Shown: positions 14,812 to 22,898 of the stretch, piece after piece
Numbering within the stretch: the first letter of the stretch is position 1
Layout: every line of letters starts with the position of its first letter
From: Prauserella endophytica
GTDB taxonomy: Bacteria; Actinomycetota; Actinomycetes; Mycobacteriales; Pseudonocardiaceae
Assembly (NCBI RefSeq): GCF_005146945.1
Contig: NZ_SWMS01000001.1
Location: 1 to 64,000 of the forward strand
Length of the DNA: 64,000 bases
Direction of reading: 5' to 3'
Notes under the pieces: generated by a model
The model's input: the letters and a program-made list of their open reading frames with translations, nothing else
The model's database searches: none
What the model was told of the DNA's origin: nothing
Made by a program: the position numbers and the translations under genes

Positions 14812-16350
14812 TCAGCCATGGCCTGGGCCGTGGTGATTGCCATTCGATGTGGGCGACTGGCCCTCCTCGACGACAACGAACTGCCCCATCATCCCCTTGT
14901 CTTCATGCCACAGCAGGTGGCAGTGATACATGTACGGGACGGCCGGGTCGGTGTAGTCGGTGAAGCGCAAAGCGATGCGGATGTCGACGTCCGGGGGGAG
15001 GTAGATCGTGTCCTTCCATCCGGATAGTTCGGGCGGCGGAGACTCCCCGCCGATGCTCACGACTTGGAACTGCGTGTCGTGCACGTGGAAGTTGTGCGGC
15101 TGACCGTGCGCGTTGCGCACCTCCCAGATCTCGGTCGTGTCGACCGTGATCACATCGTCGATGCGGGCCATGTCCATGGACTCGCCGTTGATGCGATCGG
15201 AGCGCAGCTCGAAGGAGCGCGTCGCGGCGACCCGGTGGGTGTGCAGGTCAGGGGCGTTCGCGAGCACCCTTGGGAGCGCTGGCGACGTGCGCAGGTCGGC
15301 GACGGCGCGGACGAGCAGGATGTCGAGCTCATCAGCGGCTCCGGTCGAGCGAGCTCGGCTGTCCGAGAGCCCCATTTCCTGTGGGTAGGAGCGGAGGGTG
15401 ACCGACTCTCCCGCTTCGAGCTGGAGGATCACCTCGGCACGTTCACCTGGCGTGAGGAGAATGCGCTCGATCGTGACGGGTGCGGGCAGAAGCCCTCCGT
15501 CAGTCGCGATGAGCTCGAGTGAACGGCCGTCGGAGACGCCGAAGGCGTAGCTGCGGGCGGTGGACGCGTTGAGCAGCCTCAGGCGGGTGTGGGTGGCGGC
15601 GGCCTGGAACACCGGCGCCGCCGTGCCGTTGACCAGGATCGTGTCACCGAGCATGCCGTTGTCGACCCGGTCGGTTTCCACGAGCTGACCAGCGTCGTCG
15701 AAGGTCTTGTCCTGCACGATGACGGGGATGTCATCGATGCCGTAGTCGCGGGGTAGAGCGAGCGCGGACTCCTCGTCGTCATCGAGGATGAACAACCCGC
15801 CGAGGCCGCGGTAGACGTGGCGTTCGGTCTGTCCATGCGGATGAGGGTGGTACCAGAGCGTCGCGGCCGGCTGGGCGATCGTCCATGACGGCGACCAGGT
15901 CCGGCCCGGCTCGACGGCCTGGTGCGGCCCGCCGTCCGCCACCGCGGGCAGGTGCATGCCATGCCAGTGCAGTGTCGTCGTCTCGGGCAGGTCGTTGCGC
16001 AGGTTGACGGCCACCCGCTCACCACGACGAGCGCGCAGCGTCGGACCGAGGAGGGCGCCGTTGACGCCCCAGGTGTCGGCAACACCCGCATCGACGATTC
16101 GCGTGCGGCCTGTCTGGGTGACGAGATCGAACACCCGGGTGCCGTCGCGCACGGTGCCCTCGGCGAGGGGTGGAATGCGCAGTGGGTTACGGAAGTCGAC
16201 GCGTCCGGACGTGTTGATCGGTTCCCGTGAGTCGAAGATGCCGCAGCCCCCCAAGGTGAGCGCGGTGCCGGACGCAAGCCCGATCCCGGCAAGTCTCAGG
16301 AAGGAACGGCGGTCCAAGGCGCGGCGCGGCGGCTCGCTTGGTGGTGTCAT
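14812..16350 (-). CDS. Multicopper oxidase, Tat-exported lipoprotein
   Basis: A 512-aa enzyme of the CueO/laccase type, which couples oxidation of Cu(I) or phenols to O2 reduction outside the membrane. A twin-arginine signal RRSFLRL (14-20) is followed by lipobox LTLGGC with Cys36. All four copper-binding boxes are present: HWHG (128-131), YHPHPHG (167-173), HNFHVH (419-424) and HCHLLWHEDKGMM (476-488) with the type 1 Cys. The tail is His-rich (NHHGPGHG). The upstream membrane-protein gene overlaps its start by 4 nt. The divergent MarR gene is the probable regulator. Copper or redox defence is inferred. Confidence 0.93.
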   Translation of the reverse strand: MTPPSEPPRRALDRRSFLRLAGIGLASGTALTLGGCGIFDSREPINTSGRVDFRNPLRIPPLAEGTVRDGTRVFDLVTQTGRTRIVDAGVADTWGVNGALLGPTLRARRGERVAVNLRNDLPETTTLHWHGMHLPAVADGGPHQAVEPGRTWSPSWTIAQPAATLWYHPHPHGQTERHVYRGLGGLFILDDDEESALALPRDYGIDDIPVIVQDKTFDDAGQLVETDRVDNGMLGDTILVNGTAAPVFQAAATHTRLRLLNASTARSYAFGVSDGRSLELIATDGGLLPAPVTIERILLTPGERAEVILQLEAGESVTLRSYPQEMGLSDSRARSTGAADELDILLVRAVADLRTSPALPRVLANAPDLHTHRVAATRSFELRSDRINGESMDMARIDDVITVDTTEIWEVRNAHGQPHNFHVHDTQFQVVSIGGESPPPELSGWKDTIYLPPDVDIRIALRFTDYTDPAVPYMYHCHLLWHEDKGMMGQFVVVEEGQSPTSNGNHHGPGHG

Positions 16351-16853
16351 GACGGCCAGGTGCGAGGGCGCCGCACGAGCACCACGCACAGGACGACGGA
16401 AAGCGCGACGATGGCCACGCCAAGGGGAATGTGCATCGTCAACAGGAACGCGTAGCCGATACCGAGCTGAACCGTCTCTCCTGCGAGGAGCACGAGGCAC
16501 GCGAGCGGAACCCACAGAGGCCCGCCGCCGGGCTTCCACCACAGGGCAGCGGCGAGCACCTGCACCATGGCGATCGTGAGGATGATCGACCCGTTGGTGC
16601 CGTGCCAGTCGATCGCGTTGGCGACCCCTTCCAGACTCATCCCAGCCAGCACCGGTTGCACACACACCAGCAGGCAATGCACGACTGCCACCAGGCTCGC
16701 GAACACGCGGACCACGACCCGGACGCGACCACGGAGGTGGCCCACAGGGGCGGTAACGCCGGTGGACTCTGTGCGTTCGGATGTGCTCGGACCAACTATC
16801 GGCACGGTCCGGCCAACCCCGTCTCTTCCGATGCCGAGGAACTTCACGTGCAC
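16347..16853 (-). CDS. Four-helix membrane protein next to multicopper oxidase
   Basis: A 168-aa protein whose first 45 residues are polar. Hydrophobic segments follow: VFASLVAVVHCLLVCVQPVLAG, SIILTIAMVQVLAAALWW, VPLACLVLLAGETVQLGI and LGVAIVALSVVLCVVLV. GTG 16853 has a GGGAG ribosome binding site 5 nt upstream. Its stop overlaps the oxidase start, so the pair is one operon behind the MarR-type operator. I recognise no precise family. Roles in membrane anchoring or copper/heme handling are possible but unsupported by motifs. Confidence 0.7.
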   Translation of the reverse strand: MHVKFLGIGRDGVGRTVPIVGPSTSERTESTGVTAPVGHLRGRVRVVVRVFASLVAVVHCLLVCVQPVLAGMSLEGVANAIDWHGTNGSIILTIAMVQVLAAALWWKPGGGPLWVPLACLVLLAGETVQLGIGYAFLLTMHIPLGVAIVALSVVLCVVLVRRPRTWPS

Positions 16854-16871
16854 GCGGCTCCCACTCGGGTA

Positions 16872-16903
16872 GATATAGTTCGTTCTTATGATCGAACTAT
16901 ATC
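16872..16903. promoter_or_regulatory. MarR-type operator between divergent genes
   Basis: Perfect 11-bp inverted repeat GATATAGTTCG (16872-16882) and CGAACTATATC (16893-16903) with a 10-bp spacer, in an AT-rich island unlike the surroundings. It lies 19 bp from both the membrane-protein start (16853) and the marR start (16922), so one dimer could repress both promoters. Confidence 0.75.
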
Positions 16904-16921
16904 GACGCTAACATACGGATC

Positions 16922-17407
16922 ATGGGCACGGCAAAAGAGGACGAGGAGCGAGCCGCGGCGTTGCAGGCGATCGCGGATGCAGGCCGAGTACTCAGCACGG
17001 CCGCGGTGCTTTTCCACACCAACCTGTCCAGTTCTGTTGGGCTCGGCCCCACGGACGGGAAAGTGCTCGAGCTCATCCGGCGGTACACCAACATCTCCGC
17101 CAAGGAGCTCGCCGAACGCACCGGGCTGGCCAAGAACTCGATCTCCGCCGTGCTGGCCCGATTGGAAAAGAAGGGATTCGTCGAACGACTACCGGACCCC
17201 GACGACGGCCGCCGACACTTGCTCGTCTCCACGACCGAAGGCGCTCGGCGCATCGGCGCACTCTTCGTCGGCCTGACGAGCCGGCTCGACGAACTCCGTG
17301 AGCGCTACACCACCGAACAGCTACGGGTCATCGCGGACTACCAGCTCCGGGCAGCCGAGATCCAACACAGCGAAGCAGCGAAACTCGGCAAGCATGCCAG
17401 CGCGTAG
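16922..17407 (+). CDS. MarR-family transcriptional regulator
   Basis: A 161-aa winged-helix regulator. The HTH is ISAKELAERTGLAKNSISAV, followed by the wing LPDPDDGRRHLL and a dimerisation helix pair at both ends. Position and the perfect operator in the intergenic gap suggest it controls the divergent membrane protein / multicopper oxidase operon and itself. The ligand is unknown. No ribosome binding site is obvious before ATG 16922, and the transcript may have a very short leader. Confidence 0.85.
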   Translation: MGTAKEDEERAAALQAIADAGRVLSTAAVLFHTNLSSSVGLGPTDGKVLELIRRYTNISAKELAERTGLAKNSISAVLARLEKKGFVERLPDPDDGRRHLLVSTTEGARRIGALFVGLTSRLDELRERYTTEQLRVIADYQLRAAEIQHSEAAKLGKHASA

Positions 17408-17716
17408 CCGCGCGCCCGCCCGGTCGATGCTCCGGCCCTGGACTCGCCGGAACTGATCAGCGGGTCGAGTCAGCGCCATCAGGCACCTCGACCTGGGTGA
17501 AGCTGTCCCACCAACATCGCCTCACCTCCCCGACGCTGTACCCACATCGGTGCGGATGTGTCGGATCTCCTGAGCTTTGTTGAACGACCCGGCCTGAACC
17601 TCGGCTGGGCTTGGCCCACCTTGGACACCGATCCGCCCTGTTCGGGCCGTGCGGGCGATTGACCAGAACCATCCGGCCGAGCAATTCACCGACAAGGGAC
17701 AATGGAGCACGTGCAG

Positions 17717-18853
17717 GTGACGCCCCAGACGAGAACGGCGCTCAAGATCGGCCCCTACGAGGTCGATCCTCCGGTCGTGCTCGCCCCCATGGCGGGCATC
17801 ACCAACATCGCGTTCCGTCAGCTGTGCCAGGAGTACGGCGCCGGGCTGTACGTGTGCGAGATGATCACCGCCCGTGCCGTGGTCGAGCGTCACCCCGGCA
17901 CGATGCACATGATGACCTTCGCCGCGGGCGAGTACCCGCGTTCGATGCAGCTCTACGGCGTCGACCCGAAGACCATGCGCGAGGCCGTCAAGATCATCGT
18001 CGGCGAGGGGCTCGCTGACCACATCGACCAGAACTACGGCTGCCCCGTCGCCAAGGTGACCCGCAAGGGCGGCGGCGCGGCGCTGCCCTACAAGCGCACG
18101 CTCTTCGGCAACATCGTCCGCGCCTCCGTCGAGGCCGCCGAGCCGGCCGGGGTACCGGTGACCGTGAAGTTCCGCGTCGGCATCGACGACGGGCACCACA
18201 CCTACCTCGACGCCGGGCGCATCGCCGAGGCCGAGGGCGCCTCGGCCGTCGCGTTGCACGCCCGCACCGCCTCCCAGCGCTACTCGGGGCAAGCCGACTG
18301 GTCCCACATCGCGCGCCTCAAGGAGGCCGTCACCACCATCCCGGTGCTGGGCAACGGCGACATCTTCACCGCCGACGACGCGCTGCGCATGGTGGCCGAG
18401 ACCGGGTGCGACGGCGTGGTGGTGGGCCGGGGCTGCCTCGGCAGGCCGTGGCTGTTCGGCGAGTTGGAGGCCGCCTTCGCGGGCAGGCCGCTGCCCGAGG
18501 GACCGAACCTGGGCGAGGTCGCCCGCGTCCTGCGCAGGCACGCCGAGCTGCTCATCGAGCACGACGGAGCCGGCAAGGCCATGCGCGACCTGCGCAAGCA
18601 CATGGCCTGGTACTTCATGGGTTTCCCGATCGGCTCGGAGCTGCGGCGCTCCTTCGCGATGGTCAGCAGCCTCGCCGAGCTCGACGACCTCATCGCCCGC
18701 CTCGACCACCACGCGCCGTTCCCCACCGACGCGCTCGGGCCGAGGGGCCGCCAGGGCTCGCCGGGCAAGGTCACCCTGCCCCACGGCTGGCTCGACGACC
18801 CCGACGACCCGTGCGTGCCCGAGGGCGCCGACCTGATGCACTCAGGCGGCTGA
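17717..18853 (+). CDS. dusB: tRNA-dihydrouridine synthase
   Basis: The 378-aa FMN enzyme reduces uridines in tRNA D-loops using NADPH. LAPMAGITNIAFR (22-34) forms the flavin-binding start of the TIM barrel. Cys109 in QNYGCP is the catalytic acid, followed by KVTRKGGGAAL. VVGRGCLGRPWLF binds the flavin phosphate. The GTG at 17717 is preferred: the diverged remnant at 14568 has a GTG in the same place, while the ATG frame used 15 nt upstream (17702) hits a stop there. GGAG lies 9 nt before this GTG. The 294 bp upstream hold no clear gene. The end overlaps the convergent hydrolase gene by 12 nt. Confidence 0.93.
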   Translation: MTPQTRTALKIGPYEVDPPVVLAPMAGITNIAFRQLCQEYGAGLYVCEMITARAVVERHPGTMHMMTFAAGEYPRSMQLYGVDPKTMREAVKIIVGEGLADHIDQNYGCPVAKVTRKGGGAALPYKRTLFGNIVRASVEAAEPAGVPVTVKFRVGIDDGHHTYLDAGRIAEAEGASAVALHARTASQRYSGQADWSHIARLKEAVTTIPVLGNGDIFTADDALRMVAETGCDGVVVGRGCLGRPWLFGELEAAFAGRPLPEGPNLGEVARVLRRHAELLIEHDGAGKAMRDLRKHMAWYFMGFPIGSELRRSFAMVSSLAELDDLIARLDHHAPFPTDALGPRGRQGSPGKVTLPHGWLDDPDDPCVPEGADLMHSGG

Positions 18854-19612
18854 GCCACCCCGCCGGATCGGCATGATCGTCGGCACCGGCTCGCCGGTGA
18901 GGAACTCCGCGACGATCGCCTTGCACTGCGCTGGCTTCTCCAGCAGCAGGACGTGCGAGGTGCCCGGCACCACCGCCAGCTCCGAGTCCCGGATCCCGCG
19001 GTACAGCGCGATCGTGTGTTCCAGCGTCACCAGGTCGTCGTCGCCGACCAGCACGAGCGTCCGGCAGCCGATCCTGGCCAGGTCGGCCTCGGTGAATCCG
19101 GGCTCCTCCCTCGCCGCCCTCGCGATCTTCTCCACCACCACGGGCAGGTGATCGACGCCGTCGGGCGACACCTCCGCGTACATCCGCACCAGCTCCGGTG
19201 GCAGCTCACCGACGCCGTCGCGCGGGCTGTAGATCATGCCGTCGAGGTCGTACGCCCCGCTGACCAGCACCAGCCGCTCCACGAGATCCGGCCGCCGCAG
19301 CGCCACCGCGAGTGCCACCGACGCCCCCGCGCTGTACCCGGCGAGCCGGGCGGCCCCGCCCACCACCTTCTCCAGGAATGCGATGGTGTCCTCAGCCATC
19401 ACGGAGACCGTGAGCGGACCCTCTACGTCGGGTGTGTGCCCGTGCCCCCTGCGCTCGGGCAGGTAGACGTGGAAGCGGTCGGCCAGCGCGTCGAGATTGC
19501 CGCTGAAGGTTCGCGCGTCGCCGAACCCGCCGTGCAGCAGCACCAGCGGCTCCCCGTCACCGCGCTCGTCGTACCAGGTGCGCACCCCGTCGAGATCCAC
19601 GTACTCGGCCAT
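18842..19612 (-). CDS. Alpha/beta-hydrolase
   Basis: A 256-aa cytoplasmic hydrolase with oxyanion-hole HGG (27-29), nucleophile Ser94 in GYSAGAS, an acidic residue in LVGDDDLVT near 190, and His220 in GTSHVLLLEKP. It sits 38 nt downstream of the sigma-factor gene on the same strand and is probably co-transcribed. M. tuberculosis sigG also lies beside a lipase-type hydrolase (Rv0183), a similar arrangement recalled from memory. The substrate is not predictable. Confidence 0.87.
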   Translation of the reverse strand: MAEYVDLDGVRTWYDERGDGEPLVLLHGGFGDARTFSGNLDALADRFHVYLPERRGHGHTPDVEGPLTVSVMAEDTIAFLEKVVGGAARLAGYSAGASVALAVALRRPDLVERLVLVSGAYDLDGMIYSPRDGVGELPPELVRMYAEVSPDGVDHLPVVVEKIARAAREEPGFTEADLARIGCRTLVLVGDDDLVTLEHTIALYRGIRDSELAVVPGTSHVLLLEKPAQCKAIVAEFLTGEPVPTIMPIRRGGSAA

Positions 19613-19650
19613 CGTCACCAGCTCCTGTTCCGGCCTGTTCCGGTCGTTGC

Positions 19651-20604
19651 TCAGGTAGTACGAGCCGGCTCCGGAAAACTCATCGGCAGCCCGAACAACG
19701 GGAACAGCCTCGGCGCGTCGAGGAACGTCGTGGTGTTCGCGATGCGCTCGCCCCGCAGCTCCAGCACGACCAGCGCGAAACCCGTGCCGTCGCGGTACTG
19801 GCCGAACGCGGGACAGCCGTTGGCCATGGTCGGCAGCAGGCGGTCGTGCTCGCACGGCTGGCCGGGCACGCGCAGCACGGCGGAGATGTCGTCCCTGCCG
19901 CTGAGCCACCACGTGAACGGCGGCATCGACATGGTCGCGTCCTCGTGCAGCACCGCGACCAGCGTCTCGATGTCATGTCTCTCGAACGCGGCGACGTAGC
20001 GGTCCAGCAGGTCCCGCTGCCGCTCGTCGAGCGGATCGAAGCCTCCCGTTGCGTCGAGATCGACGCGGCCGAGCGTCGCGCGCGCCCGCTGCAGTGCGCT
20101 GTTGGCCGAGGCCGTGGAGCTCTTGAGGAGCGCGGCGACCTCGTCGGCCCGCCAGCGCAGCACGTCGCGCAGGATCAGCACGGCCCGCTGTCTCGGCGGC
20201 AGGTGTTGCAGGGCGGCGACGAACGCGAGCCGGACGCTCTCGCGAAGCACAGCCAGCTCTGCCGGGTCGCCCTGCGGCGGCAGGATCCTGCTGTCGGGTA
20301 CCGGCTGCACCCACGTGTGCTCGGGCAGCGGCTGTCCCAGCGCGGACCCTGGCCGGGCAGCGGGCACGAGGTCCATCGCCCGCGCCCTGCGCTGTGGACT
20401 GCGGAGCATGTCGAAGCAGACGTTGGTGGCGATCGCGTACAACCACGACCGCAGCCCAGAGCGGCCCGCGTCGAACCGCTCGCGGTGGCGCCAGGCGCGC
20501 ACCAGCGTCTCCTGGACGGCGTCCTCGGCCTCGAAGCCGGAGCCGAGCATGCGGTAGCAGTAGGCCGTCAGCTCGACCCGGTGTTCATCGAGTTCGATCA
20601 CCAC
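19651..20604 (-). CDS. ECF sigma factor with C-terminal SnoaL-like domain
   Basis: About 317 aa. Sigma region 2 covers ELTAYCYRMLGSGFEAEDAVQ through SWLYAIATNVCFDMLR. Region 4 is LQHLPPRQRAVLILRDVL...STASANSALQRAR. After about residue 200 an NTF2/SnoaL-like domain follows (RYVAAFERHDIETLVAVLHED), which in SigG/SigJ-type sigma factors replaces a separate anti-sigma protein. GTG 20604 is preferred to an ATG at 20655 because the extra N-terminus overlaps the divergent promoter and lacks a ribosome binding site. It likely heads an operon with the hydrolase. Confidence 0.85.
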   Translation of the reverse strand: MVIELDEHRVELTAYCYRMLGSGFEAEDAVQETLVRAWRHRERFDAGRSGLRSWLYAIATNVCFDMLRSPQRRARAMDLVPAARPGSALGQPLPEHTWVQPVPDSRILPPQGDPAELAVLRESVRLAFVAALQHLPPRQRAVLILRDVLRWRADEVAALLKSSTASANSALQRARATLGRVDLDATGGFDPLDERQRDLLDRYVAAFERHDIETLVAVLHEDATMSMPPFTWWLSGRDDISAVLRVPGQPCEHDRLLPTMANGCPAFGQYRDGTGFALVVLELRGERIANTTTFLDAPRLFPLFGLPMSFPEPARTT

Positions 20605-20675
20605 GCCCGCTACCCGCTTCAGTTGCCGAAAACAAGCACGATCCAACAAGAGCATGTTGCACTAGAATTCATACC

Positions 20676-21320
20676 ATGGGTAAGCGACACTACGGGCAGT
20701 TCTGCGGACTGGCACATGCCGCCGACCTCGTCGGCGAGCGGTGGGCACTGCTGATCATCCGGGACCTTCTGGTAGCGCCCAAACGCTTCACTGACCTCAG
20801 GCGTGGGCTGCCCAAGATCCCAACCAACGTCCTCTCGGCCCGGCTGAAACAGCTCGAGGGCGAAGGCGTAGTCGAGCGCCGCGTGCTGCCGAGGCCCGAC
20901 GGTTCGGTGGTGTACGAGCTGACCGAGTACGGCAGGGACCTCGAGGACATCGTCCTGGCACTCGGCCGGTGGGGTGCGCGCACGCTCGGTGAGCCGGGAC
21001 CCGACGACATCGTCACGCCCGACTCGATGGTGATGGCCATGCGCTCGACATTCCGCGCCGAGGACGCCCGCGACGTCGTGGCCGTCTTCGAGTTGCGACT
21101 GGGCGACGTTGTCGTCGGCGTGCGCGTCGACAACGGCAAGCTCGACGTGGCCGAGGGCGAGCTGCCGGGTGGCGCGGACGTCACGATCAGCACCGGCCCC
21201 GCGATCAAAGCGGTGATGGCGGGCGAGCTGACGCCCGAGGAGGCAGTCGCCAACGGCAGTGTGCACGTGGACGGGAACGAGGCCCTGTTCCCCACGTTCG
21301 CGAAGATCTTCCGGATCTAG
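20676..21320 (+). CDS. HxlR-type regulator with SCP2-like C-terminal domain
   Basis: A 214-aa protein. The N-terminal winged helix is of HxlR type (FCGLAHAADLVGERWALLII, then FTDLRRGLPKIPTNVLSARL). The C-terminal half (FELRLGDVVVGVRVDNGKL ... ADVTISTGPAIKAVMAGEL) looks like a sterol-carrier/SCP2 ligand pocket, a common actinobacterial fusion. TAGAAT at 20663-20668 is a plausible -10 only 7 nt before the ATG, so the message may be nearly leaderless. It is divergent from the sigma gene and directly upstream of a VOC protein gene. Confidence 0.85.
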   Translation: MGKRHYGQFCGLAHAADLVGERWALLIIRDLLVAPKRFTDLRRGLPKIPTNVLSARLKQLEGEGVVERRVLPRPDGSVVYELTEYGRDLEDIVLALGRWGARTLGEPGPDDIVTPDSMVMAMRSTFRAEDARDVVAVFELRLGDVVVGVRVDNGKLDVAEGELPGGADVTISTGPAIKAVMAGELTPEEAVANGSVHVDGNEALFPTFAKIFRI

Positions 21321-21331
21321 ACCAAAGTCTA

Positions 21332-21337
21332 TTGACA
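21332..21337 (+). promoter_or_regulatory. Possible -35 element (TTGACA) of the VOC gene
   Basis: A perfect TTGACA lies in an AT-rich stretch between the HxlR stop and the VOC gene. The -10 is not clear (TAGAAA or AAAGCT at 15-17 bp). CCAAAGTC...GACAAGCTTGG around it is weakly symmetrical and could be the HxlR site. Confidence 0.35.
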
Positions 21338-21403
21338 AGCTTGGTTGTTTTTAGAAAGCTTACTCCCACCAGCAAGGGGACACCAACCAAGAAAGGCCCG
21401 AAC

Positions 21404-21808
21404 ATGGTCAAGCAGATCTTCGTGAACCTCCCCGTCAAGGACCTCGCAAAGTCCACCGAGTTCTACGCGGGACTCGGGTTCACGCAGAACAAGGACTTCA
21501 GCGACGAGAACGCGTCGTCGATGGTGATCACCGACGACATCGTCGTGATGCTGCTGGCCGAGCCGTTCTTCAAGACGTTCACGCAGAAGGACATCGCCGA
21601 CGCCACGAAGACGACCGAGGCGATCATCGCGCTGGGCACGGAAAGCAGACAGGAAGTGGACGAACTGTGCGACAAGGCGCTCTCGTCCGGTGGCTCGGCA
21701 GCGAACGAGCCGCAGGACCACGGCTTCATGTACGGCCGCAGCTTCGCTGACCCCGACGGTCACCTGTGGGAGGTCACGTACATGGACCTCTCCGCAATGC
21801 CCCAGTAA
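21404..21808 (+). CDS. VOC-family (glyoxalase/bleomycin-resistance fold) protein
   Basis: A 134-aa single-domain VOC protein. It starts QIFVNLPVKDLAKSTEFYAGLGF and ends with the typical FADPDGHLWEVTYMDLS, where Glu of HLWEV is the usual metal or ligand residue. GAAAGG precedes the ATG by 8 nt. It is likely controlled by the HxlR protein encoded upstream. The substrate is unknown; members include glyoxalases, thiol transferases and antibiotic-binding proteins. Confidence 0.85.
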   Translation: MVKQIFVNLPVKDLAKSTEFYAGLGFTQNKDFSDENASSMVITDDIVVMLLAEPFFKTFTQKDIADATKTTEAIIALGTESRQEVDELCDKALSSGGSAANEPQDHGFMYGRSFADPDGHLWEVTYMDLSAMPQ

Positions 21809-21935
21809 CCGTTAGGTCACTCTCGTAGTCCGGTTGAGCGATATTCGCTTTCCAGCCGTATCCGACCGCTAAAGCAATCCCTCCCTCGAGACGACAACCC
21901 CTCACACGGGGGCTGAGACGAGGAGACTGGACGCG

Positions 21936-22715
21936 GTGGCTTCGAACCGGACAGCCCCGGCAACGGGGGCGCTCGACCCCCAGGGGCTGCTGGCTGCCCA
22001 CGAGTCGATCGCCAACGAGCTCGCGGCGCAGGGGGACTGGCGACGCGCCTACGAACACCTCCGGTCCGCACTGGAGCTGGCCCGCTCGGGCCAGCTCCAG
22101 TGCGCGCACCCGCACATCCCCGAGCAGTACCGGCTGGAGGTCGAGCGGTTGCGCCGCGAACGGGCGCAGGCCCGGCACGAGAGCCTGACCGACGCGCTCA
22201 CCGCCACCTACAACCGGCGCTACCTCGACCGCAGGCTCGCCGAGCTCACCGCACCATCGGTGGCGCTGGTCGATCTCGATCTCTTCAAGCACATCAACGA
22301 CCGCTTCGGTCACCGGGTGGGCGACCAGGTGCTGCAGCGGGTCGTCGGCCTGCTGCAGGAAACACTCCCACCTGATGCGTTCTGCGCGCGCTACGGCGGC
22401 GAGGAGTTCGTCCTCGTCACGCCCGGCGTACGGCCGGAGGAGGCCGTCACACTCGCGGCGCGCGCACGCGCGCGTGTGGCGGAGTTCCCTTGGTCCCACG
22501 TGCGGCCAGGACTCTCGGTGACCGTGAGCATCGGGGTCGCACCGTTCCGCCGTGACCCTGGGCGGCGCCATGATCCACAGGAACAGCTGGTGGAGGCCGA
22601 CGTGATGCTCTACGCGGCCAAGGGCGCGGGACGCAATCTGGTCGCCCATCGTCAGCACGGTCAGGTCCGCTTCGTTCCCACTCTCCGTGCTCGCACCACT
22701 CGGCCATGCCCGTGA
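21936..22715 (+). CDS. GGDEF-domain diguanylate cyclase
   Basis: A 259-aa soluble protein with a short N-terminal helical region (HESIANELAAQGDWRRAYEHL, TPR-like) and one GGDEF domain: DALTATYNRRYLDRRL, LVDLDLFKHINDRFGH, active-site GGEEF (154-158), VTVSIGVAPF. The active-site residues for making c-di-GMP are intact. No RxxD inhibitory site precedes GGEEF (the segment is PPDAFCARYGGEEF), so product feedback may be absent. The GTG has a GAGGAG ribosome binding site. A c-di-GMP-binding RsiG homolog is encoded at 41912. Confidence 0.88.
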   Translation: MASNRTAPATGALDPQGLLAAHESIANELAAQGDWRRAYEHLRSALELARSGQLQCAHPHIPEQYRLEVERLRRERAQARHESLTDALTATYNRRYLDRRLAELTAPSVALVDLDLFKHINDRFGHRVGDQVLQRVVGLLQETLPPDAFCARYGGEEFVLVTPGVRPEEAVTLAARARARVAEFPWSHVRPGLSVTVSIGVAPFRRDPGRRHDPQEQLVEADVMLYAAKGAGRNLVAHRQHGQVRFVPTLRARTTRPCP

Positions 22716-22898
22716 AGGGTGTGGAGGCTTGATCCCTCGCCGGTGGTTGTGAATTCAGCCAGGGCAACTCTGCGTAAAAAAGTCACGGCATGGTGTCGTC
22801 ACGAACGGCGGATATCCGTACGATAACGAACGCTGTCCGCCGGACGATCAAGCAAGAGATCCGTGGGTGTCCAAAGCCAGAGTGTGAAGGGAGCGTGC

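Noticed and set aside
14812-17407. Integrase-bearing mobile element around the multicopper oxidase
   Set aside because: No integrase, transposase or resolvase frame is visible in the cassette. The case for insertion rests only on the duplicated dusB segment.
17408-17716. Possible 81-aa gene on the minus strand upstream of dusB
   Set aside because: Composition is mixed, there is no ribosome binding site, and it spans the dusB promoter and start. I see no family resemblance.
18854-19912. N-terminal extension of the alpha/beta-hydrolase to 19912
   Set aside because: The additional residues are an out-of-frame reading of the sigma-factor gene. The hydrolase fold starts at the ATG at 19612.
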